Notes: generated by a model not told the origin, from the letters alone. A stretch of DNA of 46,368 bases from Methylophaga sp. (GCA_002696735.1 NZSL01000012.1:210875-257242), one strand, 5' to 3'. Shown: positions 1 to 9,574, counted from the first letter of the stretch. Numbers and translations are program-made.

Positions 1-578
1 AGATTCTCCGGGGTTAATGATTGTGTCCAGTTATTCAGCCGGGCTACTGGTGTCGAGATACTCCGCATCAATAGCCAGGTGATCAGCATTAGCGTCAAGG
101 CAATTAATGCACTGACGCCTAATAATAAACGCATGCTATCGGCCATATTACGACCTACCAGGCTGGATACATTCTCCCGGGAGAGGGTTCTGCTGATATA
201 AACCGACTGGTTTTCCAAATCGACTTTGAGGGCAAAATAGACTTTGTCCGGGCGTTCAAACCAGTGAGAATCATCTCGCTTGATTAATTCACCACTGCGC
301 GTTGGGGGATCAGTAAACACCTGTCGAATGTCTGCAGGTTGTGCCTCCCATCGTCTGGATAACTGACTACCGCGAAAATTAACCAGTTCATTTTCCGCCA
401 GGGGTTTGTTACTGGCAAGATAGGTCAGCGCAGCGTTTTCCATCCCGCCTGTCACAATATTATCCATGCCACGAATAAAAAAATGGGCGCTTAATAATGA
501 ATAACCGAGCACAATGGTGCCGCCAAATAATAAAAAACTTAAGGTTATTAGTCGTTTAAGACTTATTTTAGCTTTCAT
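1..578 (-). CDS. Sensor histidine kinase, N-terminal part (runs off the left edge)
   Basis: The reading frame is open from an ATG at 576-578 down to base 1, giving the first 192 residues of an inner-membrane two-component sensor. A first membrane helix lies at about residues 9-30. A periplasmic stretch of about 115 residues follows, then a second helix at about 149-171. The start of a HAMP linker (MRSISTPVARLNNW) comes next. The histidine-containing dimerisation and ATPase domains would lie outside the window, so kinase activity is inferred from architecture and position. The start overlaps the last 11 bases of the response regulator gene upstream, which indicates translational coupling and a cognate pair. 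The likely role is sensing an envelope or toxic-compound signal and controlling the efflux genes of the same operon. The ligand cannot be read from the sequence. Confidence 0.85.
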   Translation of the reverse strand, partial: MKAKISLKRLITLSFLLFGGTIVLGYSLLSAHFFIRGMDNIVTGGMENAALTYLASNKPLAENELVNFRGSQLSRRWEAQPADIRQVFTDPPTRSGELIKRDDSHWFERPDKVYFALKVDLENQSVYISRTLSRENVSSLVGRNMADSMRLLLGVSALIALTLMLITWLLMRSISTPVARLNNWTQSLTPEN

Positions 579-1245
579 TATCAGCCCTGATGGCAATGCC
601 AATACCCGGGATAGTCTGAAGTAATCCTGTATCAAAGCCTCCATCAATCGTTTTACGTAAATGATGCAGATGCACTTTCAGACTGTCACTGTCCGGCACT
701 TCCTCACCCCATATTGCTATCTCCAGTCGTTGCCGGCTGACCACATTGGGTGATTCCCGTAGCAGCAACTCCAGAATTCGCCAGCCGATAGGGGATAGAT
801 GCAGGTTGATATCGGCTCTGCTGAGTTGGCGTTGCTGTAAATTCATTTGCAGATCGCCACAACGCAATAATTGTGTCTGACCACTTCGTCTGCGTGATAA
901 TGCCTGAATACGCATTACCAGCTCTTTTAGTTCAAACGGTTTAACCAGATAATCGTCGGTACCGGCGGCAAAACCTGCCTGTTTATCAATAAGCTGATCG
1001 CGGGCAGTGAGCATTAAAACGGGGATATCTGAACCTTCACTACGCAGACGCTCACACACTGTCAAACCATCAATACGTGGCAGATTCAGATCCAGCAACA
1101 GCACATCATAATAATTCTGTTGTAATAAATTCAGACCTGCAGCGCCATTACTGGCATGATCGCAGCTGATGGCCTCCAGTTGCAGATAATCCATCACGGT
1201 TTGCGCCAGATCGAGATCATCTTCAATAAGTAATACACTAATCAT
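568..1245 (-). CDS. OmpR/PhoB-type response regulator
   Basis: This 225-residue protein has a full receiver domain: an acidic pocket at E8-D9-D10, phospho-acceptor D52 in LLLDLNLP, T80 and K102 in LVKPF. A C-terminal winged helix of the OmpR type follows at about residues 125-222, with RRQLEIAIWG-like and HLHHLRKTID segments. It should bind DNA as a phosphorylated dimer. Its ATG overlaps the stop of the RND pump gene by 4 bases (ATGA), and its 3' end overlaps the kinase start by 11 bases. It is therefore the fourth gene of the efflux operon and most likely regulates that operon. It resembles the QseB/PmrA branch in general layout, but the signal and targets are not shown by the sequence. Confidence 0.92.
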   Translation of the reverse strand: MISVLLIEDDLDLAQTVMDYLQLEAISCDHASNGAAGLNLLQQNYYDVLLLDLNLPRIDGLTVCERLRSEGSDIPVLMLTARDQLIDKQAGFAAGTDDYLVKPFELKELVMRIQALSRRRSGQTQLLRCGDLQMNLQQRQLSRADINLHLSPIGWRILELLLRESPNVVSRQRLEIAIWGEEVPDSDSLKVHLHHLRKTIDGGFDTGLLQTIPGIGIAIRADNES

Positions 1246-4200
1246 GATGCCGGTCCTTGTTCTGTTGCGGGTAATACCACTTTGCTACCACGATGAAAAT
1301 ATTGCGCCACATCATGCTGAATCATCAATAACAACGGAATCAATATCAAGGTAATCACGGTGGCGAACATAATGCCATAGGCCAATGATACCGCCGCTGG
1401 AATAAGGAACTGTGCCTGCCTGGACGTTTCGCCTAGCAATGGCATCAGTCCGGCAAAGGTGGTGAAAGAGGTCAGTAATACCGCTCTCAAACGATCTCTG
1501 GCCGATAACATAATGGCCTGACGTATATCAGTATATTCCTGTTTTAAATCATTAAATCTTGAGACCAATAACAGACTGTCATTCACCACAACACCACTCA
1601 GAGCGATAATACCGTTGAGCGATAATATTCCCAATGACAGATCATTCATCCAGTGCCCGAGTAATGCGCCGACAATACCAAACGGTATAGCGGTCATGAT
1701 TAACAGCGGTTGAATATAGGATTTCAACGGTATTGCCAGCAGCATATAAATGCCCAGCATGGCCAGTAAAAACAGATTTAACATTGAAGATTGTGTTTCT
1801 TCCTGTTCAGCCGCTTCACCGGCAAAATAGATGGTCAGACCTGGATATTTGGCTTCCAGCTGGGGCACAACATCCCGTTTTAACTGAGCAACAAATTCGG
1901 TGATGGAGAGTAAATCCTTATCTACATCAGCGGATAGATAGATGGCTCGCTTAGCATCAATCCGGGTAATGCTGTCACGGGTAAAGCCATAACTGACATC
2001 AGCCACACTGGATAACGGAATAACCGTGCCATCCTCCAGTCTTACTCTGGATTTCAACACATCAGCGGGGTTTTGTCGGTCTGCTTCCGGGTAACGGACT
2101 TTGACTTCAATTTCATCGCTGTTTCGCTGGTAACGCTGCACGACCTGTCCGCTAAAGCCCTGCAGGATCTGTCTGGCAAGTTCATCGGTACTGAGACCCA
2201 ATGCACGGCCCTGCTGATTGAGTTTAAGTTGTAACTGAGGTTGACCGGGTTGCAGATTATCTTCCAAACCAATAATACCCGGCATTGGTTCCAGTAATTT
2301 ATACAATTCTGCGCCTGCCAGCGTCAGAACATCATCATCGTTGGAACGTAACTCCACCCGCAATGCATCATCTGCCTGGCGGCCACTCTGGATCCGTAAA
2401 CTGCGTACAGCTTCCGGCATTCCAACCCGCTTTTCCCATTCTCTGCGAAACTCAACCAAATCATAAGGTGAATTTTCGGCCAACTCTACCGTGACGCCAC
2501 CACTGTGATCCGCCTGGGATATCAGTTGCAGATTGGCTATACCGGTAGTGTTTGCATCCTTATCAGCTTGCAGAGCCTTATCGGTTTCATAGGCTGTGCG
2601 TTCCATCATCAGCAGGGTTTCGTGGGTGCGACCAAAGCTGACATCTTTATGCATGGCAATGCTGGCCCGTACTGTATCGCCCGGAATGGATGGAAAGAAA
2701 CTCATTCGGATATTGCCATTAAACGGCATTGAAAACACGATGATAAATATCATCATGAAGACCATTATTACGCCATAGCGAAACTGCAAACCAAACTCAA
2801 TGGCCGGTTGATAGATTTTTTCAGCAAACCACTGTAGACCGCCATCAGCCGCTTGCTGAACTTTTCGCCATCCAGTGGCCAGTATGTTTTGTGAAGGTTT
2901 TTTATGAGTGTTTAAATGCGCCAGATGCGCGGGTAGAATTAATTTCGACTCAACCAACGACATCAGCAGGGCAATGGCAACTACCGCTGCAAACTGCGAA
3001 TAGAGTTCGCCGAGCCGACCTTCAATTTGTGATAATGCAAAAAAAGCCACTACCGTGGTAAATACGCCAAACATTGTGGGCACGGCAACTCTCATCGTAC
3101 CTTTAATGGTATTACGTAACGTGTCACCTTCCCGGGATCGAACGCTATAAATACTTTCACCGACCACCACCGCATCATCGACAATAATGCCCAGAGCCAT
3201 CAAAAAGCCGAAAGTGGTAAAGGAGTTGAGCGATAAACCGGCATAAGAGTCGCCCATAAAAAATAAGGTGCCGAGAAATACAAATGGCAGTCCCATTGCT
3301 ACCCAGAAGGCGACAGTCAGGTTTAAAAATACTGCAAGCAACACAAACACCAGCACGATGCCGGTCAGTGCATTTTTAATCAATAAACTCAGACGATCCA
3401 TAATGCTGGTACTTCGGTCATACCAGGTGGCCAGTTCAACCTGAGCCGGCAGTTTATTACTGTTTTGCCAGACTTCCACCACATCATAGGCGTCGGCTAC
3501 AGAGTCGGCGATATCATCCAGTCCGGTGGTTACAACCTGAACCCCGATACTTTCTTTAGCCTGAAACCTAGACAATATGGAGGTATCATCATCAAAGCTA
3601 TCAAGAATATCGGCTACATCACCTAGCAGGATTTGCTGTCCGTTATCGCCGGTCAGTAACGGGATTTTGGCAAAATCCTCCTTTAAATACGCCTGTTCGG
3701 AAGCATTAAGCTGCAGATAAATACTTTCATTGCGTAATACCGCTGTCAGTGGCGTGGACGAATTAGTGTTGATCGCATTTTCAACATCCGTTAATGACAG
3801 GCCATAGGATTGCAAACGGCCATCATCAATTTCAATCATCATCATCGGATCCAGCCAACCGGAAATGGTCACCCGGTTGATGGTTGACTTATTAAGCAAA
3901 TCGGCCTTAAGAGACTCGGCAAGTTGCTGCAGGGTATGGCGATCAGTATCACCGTAGAGTTGCAGCCAGATAGCATGTTCTTCACGTTCAGCTTTGCTGA
4001 TAACAGGATTTTTAGCCTCTGTCGGAAAGGTCGATATGGCATCCACCTGCGCTTTTACATCACGCATCAGGATGTCGAGATCATAACCACTCTGCATTTC
4101 CACCGTGACGGTGACCCCACTGCGAGTCGACTCACTGGTAATGGTTTTAATCCCGATGATGCCTTCCAGCTGCTCTTCAATTTTGATTGCCAGACCTTCC

Positions 4201-4400
4201 TCGGACAGTTTCGCCGAACCGCTGTCGTAGGAAATAGAAATAGTCAGGCTGTCCGGTTCGCTGCTGGGAAAAGCCTCCTTACGCAGATCACCCACCGACA
4301 TTAAGCCGAGGATAATCACCACTAACATTAATAAATTGGCGGCGACCGGATTGGTGGCAAACCAGCCGATAATACCGCTACGGCCGATGAGCTTACTCAT
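1242..4400 (-). CDS. RND efflux pump permease (HAE1/AcrB-like)
   Basis: This 1052-residue inner-membrane protein has the normal length of an RND permease. It shows the internal duplication of the family: a first membrane helix at about 13-33, a large periplasmic loop, a bundle of helices at about 340-490, then a second copy. The proton-relay motif GIIVDDAVVVGES lies near residue 405. A matching GIIALSGVVVNDSLLL segment is in the second half, near 940. It should form a trimer that exports small molecules using the proton gradient. It partners with the membrane-fusion protein (overlap of 8 bases) and outer-membrane factor encoded just upstream. The motif pattern fits drug-type rather than heavy-metal-type pumps, but the substrate is not determinable here. 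Confidence 0.93.
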   Translation of the reverse strand: MSKLIGRSGIIGWFATNPVAANLLMLVVIILGLMSVGDLRKEAFPSSEPDSLTISISYDSGSAKLSEEGLAIKIEEQLEGIIGIKTITSESTRSGVTVTVEMQSGYDLDILMRDVKAQVDAISTFPTEAKNPVISKAEREEHAIWLQLYGDTDRHTLQQLAESLKADLLNKSTINRVTISGWLDPMMMIEIDDGRLQSYGLSLTDVENAINTNSSTPLTAVLRNESIYLQLNASEQAYLKEDFAKIPLLTGDNGQQILLGDVADILDSFDDDTSILSRFQAKESIGVQVVTTGLDDIADSVADAYDVVEVWQNSNKLPAQVELATWYDRSTSIMDRLSLLIKNALTGIVLVFVLLAVFLNLTVAFWVAMGLPFVFLGTLFFMGDSYAGLSLNSFTTFGFLMALGIIVDDAVVVGESIYSVRSREGDTLRNTIKGTMRVAVPTMFGVFTTVVAFFALSQIEGRLGELYSQFAAVVAIALLMSLVESKLILPAHLAHLNTHKKPSQNILATGWRKVQQAADGGLQWFAEKIYQPAIEFGLQFRYGVIMVFMMIFIIVFSMPFNGNIRMSFFPSIPGDTVRASIAMHKDVSFGRTHETLLMMERTAYETDKALQADKDANTTGIANLQLISQADHSGGVTVELAENSPYDLVEFRREWEKRVGMPEAVRSLRIQSGRQADDALRVELRSNDDDVLTLAGAELYKLLEPMPGIIGLEDNLQPGQPQLQLKLNQQGRALGLSTDELARQILQGFSGQVVQRYQRNSDEIEVKVRYPEADRQNPADVLKSRVRLEDGTVIPLSSVADVSYGFTRDSITRIDAKRAIYLSADVDKDLLSITEFVAQLKRDVVPQLEAKYPGLTIYFAGEAAEQEETQSSMLNLFLLAMLGIYMLLAIPLKSYIQPLLIMTAIPFGIVGALLGHWMNDLSLGILSLNGIIALSGVVVNDSLLLVSRFNDLKQEYTDIRQAIMLSARDRLRAVLLTSFTTFAGLMPLLGETSRQAQFLIPAAVSLAYGIMFATVITLILIPLLLMIQHDVAQYFHRGSKVVLPATEQGPAS

Positions 4401-5562
4401 TATTTACTATCTCAATCGGGGCCACGGCCATGCCTTCTACATAACTGCTGATAGGCTGTAACAAAATCTGTTGGGGAAAATCAGCCAGTTGTTGCGGTGG
4501 GCGTATATAAATGTAGTTTTCATCACTGAAAACAGGCGAGGTGGGGAATTTTGCAAGAATATTGTCGGCCGTTACGTACCATATCTCGCCCCGTTGACTA
4601 AGACTGGTCGTTGGGACCTGCCATAGATTATCCATCTGACGTCCTGCCAGACTGACTTCAACAAATACCCCCGGATAAAGAGCAGGTTGCTGATCCAACG
4701 GTTTATCTACCCCGACAATCAACGAACGTTGTCGAGTAGTACCATCCAGATGTTGTTCAATCCGCAGAACTTTTCCCTGCCAGGTAGCTGCACCTTCAAC
4801 CGCCTGCAGAGTCACCGGCCAATCACCTGTGGTTAAAGTACTGGCATCCGGCAGACTCTGCCATTCACGATCCGACAGCGAGACTTTTACTTCAACCCAG
4901 TCAGTGCTGTAGAGGGATGCCACCTGGGTTCCGGTTTGCAGATAACTGCCAGGTGAGACATCGCGGCTGATCACTAATGCATCAAACGGGGCTTTGATCA
5001 GGCTTTGCTGTATGTCTTTTTCAGCGCTGGTTAATAATGCTTCAGCATTGGCAACACTTGCCGCTGCACTGGCTAATTGAGGAATACGTAATACCAGTTC
5101 CGAATCAGGATCTCCTTCCAAACCGGAAGCCAGCCATTCTGCCTTTGCTTGCAAGCCTTGCCGTTCTTCCTGTAGATAAGCGAGCCGTGCTTCCGCCAGT
5201 TGTTGTTTGGCTGCGGCCACCGCTGCACGGTAATCACTGTTTTCCAGACGCAGCATCTGTTCGCCTTTTTTCAGGCGGTAGCCGGTTTCAAACTGTGGCG
5301 ATATCTGTTCGACTTGTCCGGCAACCTGCGTGGTCAGATTTATTGTGTAATGGGGTTCTGTGGCACCAAAGGCACTGACACGTGATCGATGCGTAGCCGG
5401 CTCAACCGTTTTTACAGAGACTTCAGGTCGTATTTCTGGGACTTCACGGACAGGTAACGAACGGTTGGCAAAACGATCAATTTGATATTGACTCAGAAAA
5501 TAAACACCAACTAATACAAGCAGTGCACCCAGAAACACCAGCCATTGAACAAATTTGGTCAT
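4393..5562 (-). CDS. Efflux membrane-fusion protein (HlyD/AcrA family)
   Basis: This 389-residue periplasmic adaptor links an RND pump to an outer-membrane channel. An N-terminal membrane anchor at about residues 7-25 (no lipobox seen) is followed by the first half of a lipoyl/barrel-sandwich fold. An alpha-hairpin rich in Ala, Gln and Glu lies at about 105-185. The second lipoyl half (IKAPFDALVISRDVSPGSYL) and beta-barrel domains complete the family layout. The gene overlaps the outer-membrane factor by 4 bases and the RND pump by 8 bases, so the three are expected to be made together and to form one tripartite exporter. The start at 5562 is supported by the ATGA overlap. Assignment to the family is firm; substrate is unknown. 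Confidence 0.92.
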   Translation of the reverse strand: MTKFVQWLVFLGALLVLVGVYFLSQYQIDRFANRSLPVREVPEIRPEVSVKTVEPATHRSRVSAFGATEPHYTINLTTQVAGQVEQISPQFETGYRLKKGEQMLRLENSDYRAAVAAAKQQLAEARLAYLQEERQGLQAKAEWLASGLEGDPDSELVLRIPQLASAAASVANAEALLTSAEKDIQQSLIKAPFDALVISRDVSPGSYLQTGTQVASLYSTDWVEVKVSLSDREWQSLPDASTLTTGDWPVTLQAVEGAATWQGKVLRIEQHLDGTTRQRSLIVGVDKPLDQQPALYPGVFVEVSLAGRQMDNLWQVPTTSLSQRGEIWYVTADNILAKFPTSPVFSDENYIYIRPPQQLADFPQQILLQPISSYVEGMAVAPIEIVNNE

Positions 5563-6929
5563 GCTCTAACCTCCAGCCCCAAAGCCAGTCCCAGTGAGAT
5601 ACGATTTAATAAACGCTGGTAAATCAGATCATCAAGTTGTGCCTGCAAGTCATAGGTCTGCTGCTGCACGGTTAACAGATCCAGAATAGTAAATAAGCCA
5701 CTACGATAATTAGCCTGATACTGTTGCAGATTATTTTCCGCACTCGCCAAAGCGGTTTCGATATGTTGCTGGCGTTTAAGCAAGGCCTGTTCCTGACTTA
5801 AAGCCTGCTCAATTTCTGTTACTGCATTGAGCAAAGTGTCACGATATTGCTGATAGGCAATTGCTGTATCCAATTCGCTAATTTCTGCCTCAGCACGTAA
5901 CTGTCCGCCCTGATATAACGGTGCGGTTAACTGGCCCAGTAAACTCCATACCGGGGCAGTAAATAAACTGGCGCGTGGAGAGCTGCCAACATCTTCTAAC
6001 ACTGCCTGCAGATTCAGACTGGGTAACAAGTCTTTATAGGCAACCTCGGTCCTGGCACTGGCCGCTTGAATGGCCGCATAGGCCGCTAACAGATCCGGCC
6101 GACGATTCAATGATTGTTGGGGCAGATCAATTTCCGGAATGACTACTTCGGGATAATTAATGGGTAGAGTAAACTGTGGATTATCTACCTGCCCAATCAA
6201 GGTTTTCAGCTGAATAGATTGCTGGCGATAGTTTTCAGTTAAGCTCTCCACACTGGCTGAAGAGGTGGCGACCGCGCTACGAGCAAGATCCAGGTCTTCA
6301 AGCGTGCCCAGCCCTTGGCGGTAACGTTGCAAAATAAAGCTTTCGGTTTGCTGCAGACTGTCATTGCGTTGCTGTTCAATATTAATCGCTCGTTGCTGGG
6401 CAATCAGTGTTAGCCAGACCTGCATGACTTCAGCAGCCAGCGTGTCACGTGCTGACTGATAAAGCAGGTTTTGTTCGGTGATATCAAGCTCTGCAGCACG
6501 TTCATTATCGGCCAGTTTTCCCCATAAATCAGCTTGCCAGCTGACACTGAGATCGGCACCAAAACTGGCATCAGTACCACTACTGTTGAGTGCTGAAAAT
6601 CCGCTGCTGATAATTGGGCGCTTTTCGGCTGAAGCCTGAGTCAGTTGTGATTGACGGATCTGTAAGGTGAGCAAGGTTTGTTGCAGACTGGGATTGGATT
6701 TCATTGCTGTTTGCAATAATCCGTCAAACATATCGGTATCGATCAAATCATTCAGATAAGCGACGTCGGTTTGTTGCGGAAAATTCTGCCATTGTTCAAC
6801 GCGTTGCTGCTCTGCAGATATTAACGCTGCATAATCCGGTTGCTCTGGAGTGATACTGCATGCAGTAAGCATCAGTAATGGCAGAAAAACCAGTTTTTTT
6901 AAATAATGTTGTCGGCTGTTAACGTTCAC
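5559..6929 (-). CDS. Outer-membrane efflux lipoprotein (TolC/NodT family)
   Basis: This 456-residue outer-membrane channel is the first gene of the efflux operon. A lipoprotein signal peptide ends in LMLTAC, with the predicted lipid-modified Cys at residue 24. Two similar halves rich in Gln, Leu and Ala form the long alpha-helical barrel typical of the OEP family, with an ALAYAAIQAASAR-like region around 285-300. The start is GTG at 6927-6929; a GGGAG lies 11 bases upstream and no better in-frame start is available. The 3' end overlaps the adaptor gene by 4 bases. The chain OMF, adaptor, pump, regulator and kinase on one strand suggests a self-regulated exporter. A 14-base inverted repeat and a TGTCA/TGACA dyad lie at its start and may be operator sites. 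Confidence 0.9.
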   Translation of the reverse strand: MNVNSRQHYLKKLVFLPLLMLTACSITPEQPDYAALISAEQQRVEQWQNFPQQTDVAYLNDLIDTDMFDGLLQTAMKSNPSLQQTLLTLQIRQSQLTQASAEKRPIISSGFSALNSSGTDASFGADLSVSWQADLWGKLADNERAAELDITEQNLLYQSARDTLAAEVMQVWLTLIAQQRAINIEQQRNDSLQQTESFILQRYRQGLGTLEDLDLARSAVATSSASVESLTENYRQQSIQLKTLIGQVDNPQFTLPINYPEVVIPEIDLPQQSLNRRPDLLAAYAAIQAASARTEVAYKDLLPSLNLQAVLEDVGSSPRASLFTAPVWSLLGQLTAPLYQGGQLRAEAEISELDTAIAYQQYRDTLLNAVTEIEQALSQEQALLKRQQHIETALASAENNLQQYQANYRSGLFTILDLLTVQQQTYDLQAQLDDLIYQRLLNRISLGLALGLEVRA

Positions 6930-7010
6930 CTGATAACGCGCTCCCTAGAGATGAGTGTCAATATGACAGTCAATCTAGTTGTTTGAGGGTTAATGCAACG
7001 TTAACAGCCG
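6913..7010. repeat. 14-base perfect inverted repeat bracketing the efflux-operon start
   Basis: The arm CGGCTGTTAACGTT at 6913-6926 is repeated in exact inverted form (AACGTTAACAGCCG) at 6997-7010, with 70 bases between. One arm covers codons 2-6 of the outer-membrane factor gene and the other covers the stop codon of the MFS gene upstream. A 14-base match at this distance is very unlikely by chance. It could form a long hairpin in the transcript or be a paired protein-binding site; which of these is not shown. Confidence 0.7.
6956..6968. promoter_or_regulatory. Dyad TGTCA-N3-TGACA, possible operator of the efflux operon
   Basis: The sequence TGTCAATATGACA is a 5-base dyad with a 3-base centre, lying 27-39 bases upstream of the GTG of the outer-membrane factor gene. 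On the minus strand it contains a TTGACA hexamer that could serve as a -35 element. Position and symmetry suggest a regulator site, possibly for the operon's own response regulator, although OmpR-type proteins more often bind direct repeats. No clear -10 could be paired with it. Confidence 0.35.
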
Positions 7011-8221
7011 TTTTTTATTTGCGGATTATTACGACAGCTACGCAAAATCAATGTTTTAAGAGTGAGTCCTGAAACTGCACAGCCGGTCATGACAGTAATC
7101 ATTGGCCAAAGACTGCCATCACCCAGGGAACTGACCAGTAAGCCACTGGCTGCACCCGATAAAAAACCAAACGAGCCCAGCACAGCAGTGGCGGTAGCAC
7201 TGCTGCGTGGAAAGAATTCCACAGTACTGGCGATGGCATTGGAGACGATAAGCGCCTGCGATCCAATAAATATCATGATGCCAAAAACTATCATGCTTAA
7301 TGACGGATCTGGACTGATCAGAATATACATGAGCATCAATACGCCGGTAATGACCTGGATAATTTGTCCAAGTCTTAACAGGCAGGGCGGATCGTAAAAA
7401 AGTAATAATCTGACGTTAATGCGATTGACTACAATCATCATCACCACATTAATGCCAAACAAGAACGGATAGACCGAAGCTGAAACACCAAAATAGACCA
7501 TATATACCGATGGTGAGGCGGTAATAAAACTAAATAGACCTCCATAGGTAAAACTTTGTGCTGCAAGATAGGCCAATGCTTTCCGGTGCGACAATACTTC
7601 GATATAGCGTCGTAACGCTGATGTCTTGTGGGTACTGATTTGTCGGGTTTCTGGCAAAAGGCGATGCAATAGCAGTCCGATGAGCAATGCATAGACAAAT
7701 AACACAATAAAAATAGAATGCCAGCCAGCGAGATAAAGACAAAGGGTGCCGATTAGCGGGGCAATCAATGGGGCAATCATCATAATAATGGCCATATGTG
7801 AGAGATAGCGTGCGCTGTCCCGACCACTGCTGATATCACGAATTACAGCCGAGGAGTTAACGATTGCCATACCACCACCAATGGCCTGAATGACTCGCCA
7901 TATCCATAATCCATAAAGGGTATGGCTGAGCACAATGCCCATGCTGGCAATGCAGAACAAGGTGAGACCAACAAAGATGACACGACGCCGACCAAAGTGA
8001 TCGGACAAAGGCCCGCCGGTCAACTGACCGACAGCAAAACCGGCCAGAAATAAACTCAGTGAAAGTTCAATATCGTGAATGCTGACAGCGAATTCAGATG
8101 CCATCAATGGCATTGCTGGCAGATAGGCATCAATTGCCAATGGGGCAATAGCCGTTAATCCGGCCAAAAGCAGAATAAGCTGAGCTACGTTATGTTTATC
8201 GGTGGAAAGATTTCTATCCAT
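7001..8221 (-). CDS. MFS multidrug exporter, Bcr/CflA family
   Basis: This 406-residue inner-membrane protein has about twelve hydrophobic helices. It carries the MFS motif A between helices 2 and 3 (GGPLSDHFGRRRVIF) and the Bcr/CflA-style start (LAGLTAIAPLAIDAYLPAMP). The next conserved stretch is SAVIRDISSGRDSARY. Proteins of this type are drug/proton antiporters (bicyclomycin, chloramphenicol, some peptides). The gene is on the same strand as the efflux operon, 71 bases upstream of it, and could be read through into it, though the two are not obviously coupled. The ATG at 8219-8221 gives a normal length; the ribosome-binding site in front is weak. Substrate is not known. Confidence 0.88.
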   Translation of the reverse strand: MDRNLSTDKHNVAQLILLLAGLTAIAPLAIDAYLPAMPLMASEFAVSIHDIELSLSLFLAGFAVGQLTGGPLSDHFGRRRVIFVGLTLFCIASMGIVLSHTLYGLWIWRVIQAIGGGMAIVNSSAVIRDISSGRDSARYLSHMAIIMMIAPLIAPLIGTLCLYLAGWHSIFIVLFVYALLIGLLLHRLLPETRQISTHKTSALRRYIEVLSHRKALAYLAAQSFTYGGLFSFITASPSVYMVYFGVSASVYPFLFGINVVMMIVVNRINVRLLLFYDPPCLLRLGQIIQVITGVLMLMYILISPDPSLSMIVFGIMIFIGSQALIVSNAIASTVEFFPRSSATATAVLGSFGFLSGAASGLLVSSLGDGSLWPMITVMTGCAVSGLTLKTLILRSCRNNPQIKNGC

Positions 8222-8278
8222 TTTTAATCAGTCAGCTTTCTCTGATGTAGCAACCGGGCGAATTAAGTCAATAATGAT

Positions 8279-9574
8279 TTAATCTTGTTTTTTTGGGGCG
8301 TCTCCCAAAGCTGGACTGACTGAAGGATCCTGCTGAGGCAATGGCTGTGGTCTAAGTTCACGCATATCAAAGCCACTAGGTTGCTGAAACACCCGTAAAC
8401 CAAATTCCGGCATAATTGCCAACAGATGGTCAAAAATATCTGATGCAATGCCTTCGTATTCAATCCAGTTGGTGGTATTGGTAAAACAGTAAATCTCTAA
8501 CGGCAGACCATTGGCCGTTGGTTCAAGTTGCCTGGACATCAATGTATAGTTCTGATGAATGCTGGGATGATTCTTCAGATAATTGGCGACATAAGCCCGG
8601 AAACTGCCAATATTGGTAATTCTTCGGGTATTAACGGGTTCTTTACCCCATTCCGCTAATTGTTGATTCCATTCATCAATATCTTTCTGTTTCTGCTTTA
8701 AATAGTCATTCATCAGGCTGAAACGGTGCAGTTTTTTGCGTTCATCCTCTGACAGAAAATGAATACTTTGCTGATCAATCAAAAGACTGCGTTTAATCCT
8801 GCGCCCACCAGCTTCCTGCATACCACGCCAGTTTTTAAACGGATCGGTCAGAAACCGTTTGGTGGGGATGACGCTGATGGTTTTATCCCAGTTCTGTACT
8901 TTAACGGTATGTAGCGCGATATCGATAACATCACCGTCAGCATTGAGCGGGGCCATTTCAATCCAGTCACCAACCCGGATCAAATCATTTGAACTGATTT
9001 GCACACTGGCAACCAGTGACAGCAATGTGTCCTGAAAGATCAACAGTAATACCGCGGCCATTGCACCCAAACCGGATAACAATATTAATGGCGAACGGTC
9101 AATCAGGGAGGCAATCATCAGAATCGCCGCAATCGCATAAATAGCGATTTTGAGTACCTGGATATAACCTTTAATCGGTTTCAAGTGTGCATCAGGGCGT
9201 TTGTTATACGCCTCATTGACAATGGTCAGTAAACTGCCAATACCAAGCGCAATGGTTAATACAATAAATGCTGTAGTGACATTCTGTACTACTGCCACGG
9301 CGACGGGCGAAATATTCGGAATGATGACGATCCCAGCGGAGAGGATAAGCGCCGGTACAATATTCGCCATGCGCCGGATAAAAGAGGAATCCGCTAGAGA
9401 AGAATAACGGCCTAACTCACTGTTTTTGAGAATGCGATAGACGCCGCGAACCAGAATACGCTTGACCAGCCAGTTAGCGACCCATGAGATCAGGATCAAC
9501 AAGCTCAGGCCAATCAACGTGTAGAGATGAGGGTAGTTCTCCAGCCATTCAGTTATAAGAGTGTAGCTTTCCAC
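8279..9574 (-). CDS. ybdG: Mechanosensitive channel of the MscS family, YbdG type
   Basis: This 431-residue inner-membrane channel resembles E. coli YbdG (MscM-type activity) along its whole length. N-terminal membrane helices cover about residues 15-190. The pore-lining and beta-domain region has LILLSGLGAMAAVLLLIFQDTLLSLVA split over two helices, then VGDWIEMAPLNADGDVIDI. The YbdG-specific cytoplasmic part contains FKNWRGMQEAGGRRIKR, a charged insertion (SEDERKKL...DEWN) and ITNIGSFRAYVANYL. It should open under membrane tension and release small solutes on osmotic downshock. The start is GTG at 9572-9574, with GGAG seven bases upstream. It stands alone, divergent from the sulP gene. Family is certain; the YbdG subgroup is recognised from remembered sequence. 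Confidence 0.87.
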   Translation of the reverse strand: MESYTLITEWLENYPHLYTLIGLSLLILISWVANWLVKRILVRGVYRILKNSELGRYSSLADSSFIRRMANIVPALILSAGIVIIPNISPVAVAVVQNVTTAFIVLTIALGIGSLLTIVNEAYNKRPDAHLKPIKGYIQVLKIAIYAIAAILMIASLIDRSPLILLSGLGAMAAVLLLIFQDTLLSLVASVQISSNDLIRVGDWIEMAPLNADGDVIDIALHTVKVQNWDKTISVIPTKRFLTDPFKNWRGMQEAGGRRIKRSLLIDQQSIHFLSEDERKKLHRFSLMNDYLKQKQKDIDEWNQQLAEWGKEPVNTRRITNIGSFRAYVANYLKNHPSIHQNYTLMSRQLEPTANGLPLEIYCFTNTTNWIEYEGIASDIFDHLLAIMPEFGLRVFQQPSGFDMRELRPQPLPQQDPSVSPALGDAPKKQD

